Source of the DNA: Incurvaria masculella | Lineage: Eukaryota; Arthropoda; Insecta; Lepidoptera; Incurvariidae | DNA length: 64,000 nt | Direction of reading: 5' to 3' | NCBI GenBank assembly: GCA_946894095.1 | Contig: OX335657.1 | Location: 2,170,001-2,234,000 of the forward strand | Shown: piece by piece, positions 19,690 to 29,700 of the stretch | Layout: every line of letters begins with the position of its first letter | Numbering within the stretch: position 1 is the first letter of the stretch | Position numbers and translations under genes: made by a program | The notes under the pieces: model-generated | Databases searched by the model: none | Seen by the model: the letters and a program-made list of their open reading frames with translations, nothing else | Told to the model about the DNA's origin: nothing

Positions 19690-19975
19690 AATGTGACATG
19701 TATGTATGTATAATCGACCGTGAAGCAAGGACACATTAATTAAAGAAAGAGTCCAGTAAAAAGAACTACTTTACGAATATACTGCAAGACTGGACCCGAA
19801 CCAGCAAAACATACCAGTCGCGGGTATTGCGTCTACCAATTTCGCCACCGGCTGTATACCCATAATTTGGAATTCTCCTACAGTCCCTCCTCCCGTAATG
19901 AATGCCTCCTACTAACACAGTGTTTAAGATTATATCTACATAAATTTATTTAACGCTTCATCTGCGTTGCGGACA
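19690..19975 (-). mobile_element. SINE L, best copy
   Basis: Read on minus, a pol III A box TGGCGAAATTGG (19836-19847) is followed by TAGACGC and, after about 35 bases, the B box GGTTCGGGTCC (19792-19802). A 3' part runs GCAGTATATTCG to GTGTCCTTGCTTCACGGTC and GTCACATTC. Upstream of the tRNA-like part is a conserved 5' body (GGAGGCATTCATTACGGG, GGAGAATTCCAAATTATGGG). The head resembles a leucine tRNA. It is a SINE promoter, not a functional tRNA gene: the acceptor stem is not formed and copies are dispersed. Confidence 0.8.
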
Positions 19976-20059
19976 TTGACTGCAAAGATTGAACAATCAA
20001 ACATATTGCCGTCATCACCAAAATCGTATTTGGCATCAGACGCTAGAGCCAGTCCTAGT

Positions 20060-20308
20060 AAATATACTTTTTCGCACTTATCAGGTACGTCGCTTATTCC
20101 AAGGAATGTGACATGTATGTACGTATGATCGACCGTGAAACAAGGACACATTAATTGAAGAAAGAGCACAGTAAAAATAACTACTTTACGTATATACTGC
20201 AAGGCTGGACCCGAACAAATATGTTTTGTATTCGCGGGTATTGCGTCTACCCATAATTTGGAATTCTCCTACAGTCCCTCCTCCCGTAATGAATGCCTCC
20301 TACTAACA
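20060..20308 (-). mobile_element. SINE L, left arm of an inverted pair
   Basis: Minus copy with the same 3' part and 5' body as 19690-19975, but the middle of the tRNA-like head is deleted. It also includes a further 3' extension (TTCGCACTTATCAGG, ACGTCGCTTATTCCAAGG on plus). Confidence 0.75.
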
Positions 20309-20311
20309 CTA

Positions 20312-20440
20312 ATACTGGGCTCTTTCTTCAATTAATGTGTCCTTGCCTTACGGTCGATTATACATACATACATGTCACATTCCTTGGAATAAGCGACGTA
20401 ACTGCTTAGTACGAAAAAGTATATTTATTTAAGGCATTAT
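20312..20440 (+). mobile_element. SINE L, right arm of an inverted pair
   Basis: Plus-oriented 3' part: GGGCTCTTTCTTCAATTAAT, GTGTCCTTGCCTTACGGTC, CCTTGGAATAAGCGACGTA, GAAAAAGTATATTTA. With 20060-20200 it forms a foldback with arms of about 110 bp. Confidence 0.75.
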
Positions 20441-20473
20441 GGAATTCTACTTTAAATGTATTACCGCAGAAAA

Positions 20474-20771
20474 ACCGGCCAAGTGCGAGTCGGACTCGCA
20501 CACGAAGGGTTCCGTACCATCGTACAAGATTTGATACGAAAAAATCACGTTTCTGGTATGGGGGTCCCCTTTAATTTTCATTATTTTAAAATTTGTTGTT
20601 ATAGCGGCAAAATAAATACACACTGTGTGAAAAATTCAGCTGCCTACCTATTACGGTTCATGAGATACAGCCTTGTGACAGACAGACGGACGGACGGACG
20701 GACGGACGGACAGCGGAGGCTTGGCAATAGGGTTCCGTTGAGATTTTACTTTGGGTACGGAACCCTAATAA
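20474..20771 (+). mobile_element. Repeat A copy
   Basis: Complete: ACCGGCCAAGTGCGAGTCGG to CTTTGGGTACGGAACCCTAA, with five to six ACGG units. Internal landmarks GGGTCCCCTTTAATTTTCAT and ATAGCGGCAAAATAAATACA are intact. Confidence 0.85.
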
Positions 20772-20794
20772 AGATACGTAAATACCCGTAATTG

Positions 20795-20915
20795 TACGTG
20801 TTTTCCATCCAGTTCAATGGAGCTGTCCTCACAAAGGGAAGGTCCTGGCATGGCACCAAATTCCTTCGGGATGTGGTATATTGGGCTAATATCATAACGG
20901 TAGTTGTGTGGTAAC
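20795..20915 (+). mobile_element. SINE T, 3' part
   Basis: TTCCATCCAGTTCAATGGAG, GGGAAGGTCCTGGCATGGCA, CCAAATTCCTTCGGGATG, ATTGGGCTAATATCATAACG, GTAGTTGTGTGGTA. Tail truncated after the GTGTGGTA block. Confidence 0.8.
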
Positions 20916-20975
20916 CGTTTCAAAAAAAATTGATCTACCACACATGCTATTTTCAGCAAGCTGTACGGTTCAATC

Positions 20976-21075
20976 GGTTTATATTAACTGTTTAATATTA
21001 ATGTTAGGGCTCATTCAGATACCCACTGTAATACATTAGTAATAAAACAAACTTTACCTTAAATGACTGAATTTT
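20976..21075 (+). repeat. Weak dispersed repeat Z, copy 1
   Basis: Similar to 42367-42470: ACTGTTTAATA, GGCTCATT, CCACTGTAATACA (ACCGTAATACAG), TAAATGA and ATTTTAACTG in the same order. Diverged; identity uncertain. Confidence 0.4.
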
Positions 21076-21697
21076 AACTGTGCTAAGAGATAAAACAATT
21101 CAAAAGCATTTTTTCAGTGAAAACAAATCCCATTTTCACATATAAACTTGTTAAGCTATTTATAAAAATATTCCTCCGTTTTTTTAAAATTAAAAACAAG
21201 AAAATCAAATAAAAAAATTAAATATTTATAAAAGAGTCAGAGCTAATAGTAATTATAGTAACTTTACTAACTTTATATTGTAACTTTAATAAGTATCCTT
21301 ATTCAAGTCCGACAAGTTAATGGTTATTTACCTGTGAATGTTGTACAGTCGAACAAAGAGTTTAGGATACACATCCGGTTGAATGAAAAGATGAACAGTC
21401 GAAATACTTTGACTTTTGGAAACAATTATAGTGTTGAGTATAGATTCAAACATAGTTGAGGATGTCTACTGGCTACCGAGTAAACAAAACCCTAACAAAA
21501 TTGAATCAGAGGTTGTATTTAAACACCATTCATTTTCACGTTTAACAAGAAGTGTATCCTTTAACCTTTGGTTGACTGTACGTGCCTAGCAAAGGTCTTT
21601 CATAAATTTTTTTAGTAAAATTTCTTTGTAATTTTCTTTGTGTGTACACTGTTGGCATTATAAAAATAATAATTCATTATGACTAATTATGTGGACT
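21076..21697. other. Unassigned AT-rich DNA
   Basis: No gene or recognised repeat. Confidence 0.4.
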
Positions 21698-22345
21698 ATA
21701 AGGGGGAACGGCAGAACGTCTAATATGCAGATCGTGTAATGTCATATTTTAACAAACTTTTAAAACCATGCACAACGTATAATCGGCAGATCGTATAATT
21801 TTATACGTAGTGCATGAAGAAGTTTAAAAAATAAAATTACTTATTTCTCCATGCATAACGTATAATAGTCACAACGTATAATATTATGATCTTTATTTAA
21901 CAAAAAAAGAAAACCATGCATATCATATAATCCAAAAACTTTTCATACGATAAGCGCCCTTATGCATATACTTTTAAAGCGTATACTCGCACGTGAAGTT
22001 TCGACAGTCTCAATTAGCGTAAGGTGGCCTTTCGAAATTGTAGCAAATATCGATTCGTAGCAATTTCAGCCTTAAATGTATCGTTATTAGGGCGCTTTAT
22101 GCAGTGATTATTGGCATATTATATGGTTTTCTTTTTTTGTGAATTCATGTTAGGAATATTATACGTTGTGACTATTATACATTCTGCATGATGCAAAGAG
22201 TTGATTTTATTTTTAAACTTTATTCATGCACAACGTATAACATTATACGTTGTGAATATTATACGATACGCATGGTTTTCATTTTTTGGAAAAAAATACT
22301 ATTATACGTTGTGAATATTATATGTAGTGAATACGACTCCCTATC
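21698..22345. mobile_element. Foldback element with reiterated ACAACGTATAAT motif
   Basis: About 650 bp with inverted arms of roughly 260 bp (21698-21962 and 22085-22345) and a spacer of about 120 bp that lacks the motif. The arms match in order: AGGGxG at the end, CATGCxxATCGTATAAT, GCATGAA, AAGTTTAAAAA, TAGTCACAACGTATAAT, AAAAAAAGAAAACCAT and AAGCGCCCT. The 12-13 base motif CACAACGTATAAT, or its complement ATTATACGTTGTG, occurs about twelve times with variants (21771, 21787, 21853, 21870, 22158, 22174, 22228, 22242, 22258, 22304 and others). There is no transposase ORF. Reiterated subterminal motifs usually serve as transposase binding sites. The superfamily is not recognised. Confidence 0.8.
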
Positions 22346-22839
22346 ATAATTAATCCTAAAGATCATGTTTGTCTATCAAGTTTACACTAATATGAGACAG
22401 TGCATATTTACTAAACCTACATTTTAGAATTTAATTACGAATAATAGATGAAGTCCGATGTAATACAGATTCATGCGCAGTATTAGGTTCTCTTTACATT
22501 GTTCCACTTCCCATAGTTACCCGTAGCCTGCCGTACACCAGATTTCGCAGCTCACTGGCTTCGCTCACGTAGAGACAACCTCGTCCCGAGCTGACTGCAA
22601 AGCTGATCAATTGTCCGTGAAATTGAAATTTCTGCGCTGAAAACTTTGTCTTCTGCGGCTACTTCCGGTCAAGTCCGCAACTTCCGGTCGATTGGCGACG
22701 AAATCGTTTGTGTTGCACAGTTTAGTTTAAGGGATGCAATTCATTCTAGAATTGCTTTATGGCCGAAGCTAGCTTATAAACACTGCGAACAATATAATAA
22801 TAATCTTACTACTTACTACTTACTAAAACTATATTAAAC
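22346..22839. other. Unassigned
   Basis: No gene is supported. Bases 22500-22700 are somewhat GC-richer and include CTTCCGGTC twice, 15 bases apart. Confidence 0.35.
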
Positions 22840-23095
22840 TCAATAGAAAATTTCCTCCATGCCCGCCGAGCTGCCCATAGTACCTAAAATGCTCTGTGCG
22901 TCTCTCTGAATTTCCATGCTAATTCGCCGTATGAAAAATGACTTAGCGCGATGGTCACCGGATTTCTCAATTAGTAGTTTTCCAATGCAGTCTGAAAATA
23001 TTTTCGCATCAGATGACCATGCGCCAAGCGTTTCCACAGCGAACGCAAGGAAATCAAAGTGGTCACGCACAATTTATTTTACAGCTAGTTTATTA
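22840..23095 (-). mobile_element. Retroelement polyprotein C-terminal remnant
   Basis: The minus frame reads RDHFDFLAFAVETLGAWSSD, then AKIFSDCIGKLL, KSGDHRAKSFFIRRISMEIQ and ILGTMG. The pattern FAVETLGxW, TGDxRAxxFxxxRISxxIQ is a recurrent end of animal non-LTR retrotransposon polyproteins. About 80 residues survive; stops lie just upstream (23095 onward on minus). Family assignment is from memory of the motif, not from a search. Confidence 0.55.
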
Positions 23096-23130
23096 CTTTT
23101 ACGAATAGTTTTTTTAATGTTTTTTTTATG

Positions 23131-23166
23131 TAACTGATCATTGAGGGCCAATACCACAACCACCAT
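23131..23166 (-). mobile_element. SINE T tail fragment
   Basis: GTAACTGATCATTGAGGGCC, AATACCACAACCACCATT: the last 36 bases of the family, cut off by the adjoining A copy. Confidence 0.55.
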
Positions 23167-23378
23167 TTTTAGGGGTTTCGTACCCAAAGGGTGCCAACGG
23201 AACCATATTACTAAGCCTCCGCTGTCCGTCCGTCCGTCCGTCCGGCTGTCACAGGCCTGTATCTCATGAACCGTAATAGGTAGGCAGCTGAATTTTTCAC
23301 AGAGTGTATATTTATTTTGCCGCTACAACAACAAATAGGTAAAATAAAAAATAACCCTTCGTGTGCGAGTTTGACTCT
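23167..23378 (-). mobile_element. Repeat A copy
   Basis: Reverse orientation: GGGGTTTCGTACCCAAAGGG, CTAAGCCTCCGCTGTCCGTC (short CCGT tract), CATGAACCGTAATAGGTAGG, TTTATTTTGCCGCTA, CCCTTCGTGTGCGAGTTTG. The GGCCAAGTGCGAG terminus is lost. Confidence 0.8.
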
Positions 23379-23959
23379 TTTTTTTGTAATTTTTTTGTCC
23401 GAGTTTTTTTTGTCATTAGCACTGAATTCGAAAACACACGGAAATGTTTCATTTCGTGCCAGTAATTCCGCGTGACGCTGCGATCGATTACCAGAATAGC
23501 AAAGTAATGAATTCGAATGCCTCTCCTAAGAACACTCCTGTTTCATCAACCTGTAATTCCCAGAATTGGCCTCAAGTTCGGAGGGAGAAACTCGACGGCC
23601 GCCCTAAGCCGGTGCCTGCATATTGTCGCACATTCTATAGACGCGCTATCACCGCTAAACAGACCGACCTGCATTTTCTACTGGGATTGGATAGCTAGAA
23701 TTAACTTTGAGAACGTAAAAACAAAATGTAAGTCAGGAATATTCATACAATAAAGGACGTCTACATTTTCTTCGGAACTATAATCAATGTTGCTTTTAGA
23801 CTTGTGATTTAGTCATTTGGTTTTTTAAAAAGATTTTATCGAAGTAACGGCATACTACAACTAGAATACTTCGGTACTTCTGCACGAAATTGCCTTGGTC
23901 AAAAGATGGCGTCACTTGTCTATTTGCACGGCGCCCTATGTCTACGATGCTGTTCTTAC
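23379..23959. other. Unassigned
   Basis: No gene recognised. Overlapping frames at 23444-23753 have no domain. Confidence 0.35.
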
Positions 23960-24245
23960 TAAATGCTCGTACATAAATACCTCCTTGCTTGTCATGCTAT
24001 AAAAAGAACATCTCTGGAGGTTGTTCTTTACTGGGGCGCCATGTCATAAATTAGTCAAAACATCTAAGAGTTTTATATGTAACAGTGTTAGATTTTATAA
24101 TAAATTGCCCAAAGAGGTGAGAGATTTATCTGAAAATTCTTTTAAAGTTAAGGTTAAGAAGTTGCTAACACATGAGGCTTACTATTGTATTAAAGATGCC
24201 CTAGCTGATAAATTTGAATTTACTGAGATTTTGACTGCCTGCTGA
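23960..24245 (+). mobile_element. LINE ORF2 C-terminal remnant
   Basis: The open frame ends SFICNSVRFYNKLPKEVRDL, SENSFKVKVKKLLTHEAYYC, IKDALADKFEF, then stop. RFYNKLPxEVRxLSxxxFKxxVKxxLxxxAYYCxxDxLxD is typical of the end of jockey/CR1-like reverse transcriptases in Lepidoptera. The upstream portion is lost. Confidence 0.75.
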
Positions 24246-24732
24246 CTGGGTACAAAAAGTATCCTATTATTATTACTATTTTGACTAATTTTATTTTTAC
24301 TAATTTTTGACACATGATACATTTTGTATCTTTACTACTTTTATGATAAGTACTACTTGTAGTATGAAATTACTAACCAAGCAATTTTGATTTGATACAA
24401 TTTCGTATCAATAATGACGAGGGCTGTATACACCCGAATTTTATTTTTATTTTATTTTAGTTAAGCATTATTAGTTTCTCGGTATTGGTCAAAATCTCAT
24501 ATAGGAATACATTATTACTTTATTGATAGGGATGCTCTCAAACCATTATACTCTTAATTGTCTGTAGGTGGTAGCATTTAAAGGGATATGTAACTATGTG
24601 ATCAGCTGACAGTAGTAGTTTATGACAAAACTCATAGTATTAAAACCTAATGTGCAAGTGTTTCACAGTGTTGTGTTGCCACTGGAGCAGTGCATCGCTT
24701 AAAGGTCCTTGCTTACGGTGACGCTTGGCTCA
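24246..24732. other. Unassigned, probably LINE 3' UTR or flank
   Basis: AT-rich sequence directly after the LINE stop. ATACATTTTGTATC and ATACAATTTCGTATC pairs give weak hairpins. No coding. Confidence 0.35.
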
Positions 24733-25147
24733 GGTTATCTCTTTCCCTAAAATATGGTTGAAAGAGGTAATGGCTGTGCCCGGCGTGATGCTCGTGAACG
24801 GGTGCTGTTGGTGGGGACTGGCCTGCTCCAATTGGCAAAATATTAGTTGGAGGGGATTGTCTTTGCAAATAAAATGATATTTGTCATGAACTGTTGCATA
24901 CGGCATGGATTGTAAATTTTTGTGTATTCATGTGAATTTAGTGTTTTACCTATGTTTTTGTTAAAATAATTGACAAACACTTTTGTAAACTTAGACTAAG
25001 TGGACGTTGAAAAAAAAAAAACAGCGGAGTTTCTTTCCAGTTCTTCTTCGCTGTGTTTTGTTTTGCTGAACTGGCCAATGCTAAAATATGACAAATCCGA
25101 GTGCAGTGTACTGTCTATGGATGATGAATAAACAATACAATACAATA
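24733..25147 (+). mobile_element. Element N (LINE 3'-end type) with ACAAT tail
   Basis: Starts GTTATCTCTTTCCCTAAAAT, includes GTGCCCGGCGTGATGCTCGT and GAACGGGTGCTG, later CACTTTTGTAAACTTAGACT, then TTCCAGTTCTTCTTCGCTGT, and ends in tandem ACAAT units at 25127-25147. Its two ends recur at 49731-49828 and 49165-49410. A microsatellite tail is typical of a non-LTR retrotransposon 3' end. No coding potential is recognised. Confidence 0.6.
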
Positions 25148-25510
25148 CATGTGAGGTACTTACTAATCGAAAAAGAAGCTCCATCCATATAAAAGGTGTG
25201 CAAGTTCTGGTGACAGTATTTTTTTTAATGCGAAACGAGCGATTGAACTGTGCAAACGACAATAAAGAGACTATTTCTCAAAGGTGACACGAGTGATCTA
25301 GTTCTTTTAGTGAAATTGTTTCCAACCCAAGACTATTAAAGATGTGGTATTCATGGGTTTTGGTAGCTCTTTTGAATAAAATGATTTATTTTTGGTGTTT
25401 TCTCCCCACGTAACAATTTCTTATCGTCCCAATCCACTTCTGAGCATGACTTTTGAATAACTGGCCAAAAGTGGTGTCAAAAGTAATACTCGTGCTCTAA
25501 ACGATCGCTC
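25148..25510. other. Unassigned
   Basis: Nothing recognised. Confidence 0.4.
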
Positions 25511-25990
25511 TTAAGGGCCTGGTACTAGCCAAATCGCAAAGTTAGACGAGGCACCCCAAGTAAACTAACTAAGTCTGACGATTATAAGTGTCATCCTTAC
25601 AATATATGATTCCTTGTCTAGGAATCGAATGATTTTCGTTAATGTATGTTTCCTTTTTCTATACAAAATACATTGCGGAAACGGTGTCCATTTCCGAACT
25701 TTTTTGACTAAATGTAGAAATCTAAAAGCAAATTGATTTTTTTGTTTATGCATATATGCTGTTTTTGCTTATATCTAGAAATCGAATGACTTTCAGATTT
25801 CTAATGAGAAAAATCAACTTTTTTTATTTTTATTATTATTTAAATAAATGATGGAATAAAAAAATATTAACAATCCATTATCAGTCTGGAGTTCTATTTG
25901 GATTTGCTGAAGCGTTTCACTACATATTATTACATTTGTTAAAAAGTGCATTTGTATGGCGCGAGTAGTTGGCTAGTCCTAGCGCCTTAA
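25511..25990 (+). mobile_element. TTAA-flanked MITE, copy 1 of 3
   Basis: A 480-bp unit flanked by TTAA on both sides, starting GGGCCTGGTACTAGCC and ending GGCTAGTCCTAGCGCC. The terminal inverted repeat is about 18 bp (with TTAA, CTAGCCAA-type core). TTAA target duplications point to the piggyBac superfamily. No transposase is encoded; the 62-codon minus ORF, present in two copies, is incidental. Copies at 60821 and 62582 are about 98 % identical by eye, indicating recent amplification. Confidence 0.85.
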
Positions 25991-26627
25991 GCTTTTCCAA
26001 AAGTTCTCAATATGTTCATAAAAAAAATCATGACCATTTCCTTATGATTTCGTAAATTTTCCTCTATATCGTTTTATTATTGCTTACGGCTTCCTATTTA
26101 TTCTTAATCAGTTCCAGATCCTCCACAAAGTCGAACTCAATTAGCGGCGCTACGATCTCGATCTTCGTATATAAATTTCCCCGGAGATTAGGAGTAACCC
26201 GGAATCGCACAACTCACTCACTCGACTAAACCAAACATTATGAATGTGATGTACTTGCGTGTTTTATTTGGGCGCGTTCATATTGGGTTTAGGAAAAACT
26301 TTAGTATTTATTTATTTATTCATTTAATTATTTAATAAAGTAAACCAACAGCATATATATAAATAAACTTAGAAAAAGCTTATGTCTATGAGTAACCCCA
26401 ATAACGGGTTTACACCAAGTATCCATGAGCGTGTTTGAGATAATATCTACAACTAAATAAGTACAAATCACATATAAAAGGACAAATTAATATCAACGAC
26501 TGTAATATTGTTACAGAAGTAATGTTTTTGATTCCATAATCTTTCCATCCAAAAGAAGAGTTATTACGTTAATTACTTATTGATTCAGTTCATATTCATA
26601 TTCTTTTAAAAGTGACTACTGATTTGA
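25991..26627. other. Unassigned AT-rich DNA
   Basis: No gene or repeat recognised before the satellite array begins. Confidence 0.4.
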
Positions 26628-28345
26628 AGGGCCCTGTCTCTCTTCGATAAAATTTAGTCACATGCAAGGTGTATCTGTCACCTAGTCCAGGAAAGCAGGA
26701 TCTCTCTTCCACTGACTCTAGTAACACGTAACCTTCCTTCGACGCTTGTCACATGCATGGCACATCGCCTAGTTTTTTCGTTACGGGGACTCTCTTTCTT
26801 CAGCTCTAGTCACATCCACAACATACGCCCTAGTTTTTTTTACCAGGTCTCTCTTCAGCTCTAGTCACATGCATAACACATCACCTAGTTTTTTTCTTTA
26901 AGGGGTCTCTCTTTCTTCAGCTCTAGTCACATGCACAACATACGCCCTAGTTTTTTTTACCAGGTCTCTCTTCGACTCTAGTCACATGCATAACACATCA
27001 TCTAGTTTTTTTCTTAAGGGGTCTCTCTTTCTTCAGCTCTAGTCACATGCACAACATACGCCCTAGTTTTTTTTACGAGGTCTCTCTTCGGCTCTAGTCA
27101 CATGCATAACACATCACCTAGTTTTTTTTCTTTAGGGGGTCTCTCTTTCTTCAGCTCTAGTCACATGCACAACATACGCCCTAGTTTTATTTACCAGGTC
27201 TCTCTTCGGCTCTAGTCACATGCATAACACATCACCTAGTTTTTTTCTTAAGGGGTCTCTCTTTCTTCAGCTCTAGTCACATGCACAACATACGCCCTAG
27301 TTTTTTTTACGAGGTCTTTCTTCGGCTCTAGTCACATGCATAACACATCACCTAGTTTTTTTTCTTTAGGGGGTCTCTCTTTCTTCAGCTCTAGTCACAT
27401 GCACAACATACGCCCTAGTTTTATTTACCAGGTCTCTCTTCGGCTCTAGTCACATGCATAATACATCACCTAGTTTTTTTCTTAAGGGGTCTCTCTTTCT
27501 TCGGCTCTAGTCACATGCACAACATACGCCCTAGTTTTTTTTACGAGGTCTCTCTTCGGCTCTAGTCACATGCATAACACATCACCTAGTTTTTTTTCTT
27601 TAGGAGGTCTCTCTTTCTTCAGCTCTAGTCACATGCACAACATACGCCCTAGTTTTTTTTACCAGGTCTCTCTTCGGCTCTAGTCACATGCATAACACAT
27701 CACCTAGTTTTTTTCTTAAGGGGTCTCTCTTTCTTCAGCTCTAGTCACATGCACAACATACGCCCTAGTTTTTTTACCAGATCTCTCTTCGGCTCTAGTC
27801 ACATGCATAACACATCACCTAGTTTTTTTCTTTAAGGGGTCTCTCTTTCTTCAGCTCTAGTCACATGCACAACATACGCCCTAGTTTTTTTTTACCAAGT
27901 CTCTCTTCGGCTCTAGTCACATGCATAACACATCACCTAGTTTTTTTTTAAGGGGTCTCTCTTTCTTCAGCTCTAGTCACATGCACAACATACGCCCTAG
28001 TTTTTTTACCAGTTCTCTCTTCGGCTCTAGTCACATGCATAACACATCACCTAGTTTTTTTCTTTAAGGGGTCTCTCTTTCTTCAGCTCTAGTCACATGC
28101 ACAACATACGCCCTAGTTTTTTTTACCAGGTCTCTCTTCGGCTCTAGTCACATGCATAACACATCACCTAGTTTTTTTCTTTAAGGGGTCTCTCTTTCTT
28201 CGGCTCTAGTCACACGCATGACATACCACCCAGTTTTCTCATTACTGGGTCTCTCTTTCCTCGGCTCTAGTCACATGCATAACATGTCACCTTGTTTATA
28301 TCTTACCTCGTCTCTCTATCTTCGGCTCTAGTGTCACACAAACAC
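26628..28345 (+). repeat. Higher-order satellite array (59/118/237 bp)
   Basis: About 29 monomers of about 58-60 bp, each with TCTCTCTT, CTCTAGTCACATGCA and CTAGTTTTTT. Two monomer types alternate. Type A has GCACAACATACGCCCTAG and a TTTACCAGG/ACGAGG end. Type B has GCATAACACATCACCTAG and a CTTAAGGGG end. There are 12 A-B dimers (period about 118). In the middle (about 27030-27720) alternate dimers differ consistently (ACGAGG with CTTTAGGGGG, then TTTATTTACC with CTTAAGGGG), giving a tetramer period near 237. Edge monomers are degenerate, as expected of unequal exchange. No ORF. CACATG E-box-like cores recur once per monomer. Confidence 0.9.
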
Positions 28346-28409
28346 ACCTATTGTAGGCATTGCTGGGTATTTTCTTGCTTTAATTCTTATTAGATGAACG
28401 AAATGTCAC

Positions 28410-28704
28410 CTAGGCCGAAATAAATAGTCGTAAATGAAACGAATCCTGCTTCTGGCCTTCCGGACTAAAAACGTTTTCTGATTATTTTCAAAATCTGATT
28501 CCAATACTTCAATGTAGATGTCGTCGAACTTCACATTAATGACATGCTCGTAACGGTAATGTCGCATCCATGAAATACTAAAGTTTCGAAAAATATTAGT
28601 AATTTCTTAACCCGCTTTGTCCCATTATGAATGAAAGAAATGTCACTTTTGATACTAGTCAGTATTACTCTCGGTGAGTGTTAGTTTCAGTTGCGACTAT
28701 TTAT
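28410..28704. mobile_element. MITE family P (CCTAGGC ends), copy 1
   Basis: Left CCTAGGCCGAAATAAATAG, TCGTAAATGAAAC is inverted on the right as GTTTCAGTTGCGACTATTTA, TC. TIR is about 30 bp, length about 295 bp. Compare 34487-34661. Immediately followed by a copy of the TIR MITE seen at 651-1357. Confidence 0.65.
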
Positions 28705-29063
28705 CAGAGTGGTCAATCTGAGTTCTCACATAAAGTTTACGGCAAACCGATCGACTGGCGTTTTCCGTAAAAACGTCAAAATCCATACAAGTTTTACTAG
28801 ATATTCTGTGGTTTTACTTCTTCAAGCTGTCAAAGTCAAACTCGGATTTCCGATTTGTACAAAAACGCGGAGTCGGCGTAGACGGCAACGTCGACGTATT
28901 TACGGCAACGTTGAGTAAGCTGTCAAATCAAACTCGGACTCGCAAATGTTAGTTCGATTAATGCCCACCGCGCGCGCTCTTCAATTTCTCCATGCATTTA
29001 AAAACGCCAGTCGATCGGCTCGGCGTAAACGCCAATGTAGGTGACAACTGGGACTACCGGCTC
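28705..29063 (+). mobile_element. TIR MITE, third copy (see 651-1357)
   Basis: GTCAATCTGAGTTCTCACAT, GGCAAACCGATCGACTGGCG, TAGATATTCTGTGGTTTTAC, CGACGTATTTACGGCAACG and the inverted end GACTACCGGCTCGG. More diverged than the tandem pair, with a small deletion in the left arm. Confidence 0.85.
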
Positions 29064-29395
29064 GGAGCCCTAGTTTTACCAGAAATAAATTATCCAACTT
29101 TCATCCAAAGCACTCCGCAGCCAGTGTGACCACCAACTTAGAGCACCGCACGGCTGTTTGATCTGAGATATTGGTACAATGTTTGTCCGCTGCTCTGATT
29201 GGATTGTCCCCCCCCTCACCCCCCCCCCCCTGCCGCCGGCCAGTCACCGCCGCAGTCCGGATGATGATTTATTAATGTTCATTCTTCTCCCTCCCGTACA
29301 CGTTGCGGTGATTTGTCGGCGGCGTGCACGATTCTCTGCTCCACATGAATAATAATATCGACATTTCGTTTCCGAGTGTGTTAAAAACTGCGTTT
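29064..29395. other. GC-rich patch with C runs
   Basis: Contains C-rich runs (about 29207-29230) followed by TGCCGCCGGCCAG and CACCGCCGCAG. No ORF with splice signals. It could be conserved regulatory DNA, but that is untested. Confidence 0.3.
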
Positions 29396-29700
29396 AAGAG
29401 GATAATGAGGTAATCGAGTTCCATACGATGGCTCATGCCTGTTTTCTCAGTCAAATTAAGAAATATTTTTCTGAAAATTTTCACATTAAATAAATGCCTC
29501 TAAAGCCTCTAAAGATTTGTATCAACATGTTAAAGGGCATTAACAAAATGGATATATTTTAAGATATAAAAAAATACAGACGTAGGCTCTCTCAGTTGGT
29601 TTATTTAATGTGCAAAATTTCATAATATTATTTCTTAATTTGATTGAGGAAACAGACACAAGCCATTGTATAGAGTTCATCAGCTCATTATCCTCTTAAT
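29396..29700. mobile_element. Foldback element, 100-bp arms
   Basis: The left arm GTTTAAGAGGATAATGAGGT, CGAGTTCCATACGATGGC, CTCAGTCAAATTAAGAAATA and CACATTAAATAAA is inverted at 29600-29700, with a loop of about 105 bp. A single arm occurs at 18771-18848. No coding. Confidence 0.75.

Noticed and set aside
19792..19847. Functional tRNA-Leu gene, or bacterial contamination
   Set aside because: The A and B boxes are tRNA-like, but stems do not form a full cloverleaf and the sequence recurs as dispersed, decayed copies: it is a SINE head.
26628..28345. Regularly spaced repeats resembling a CRISPR array
   Set aside because: There are no unique spacers: the whole 59-118 bp period repeats. Repeat length and eukaryotic context do not fit.
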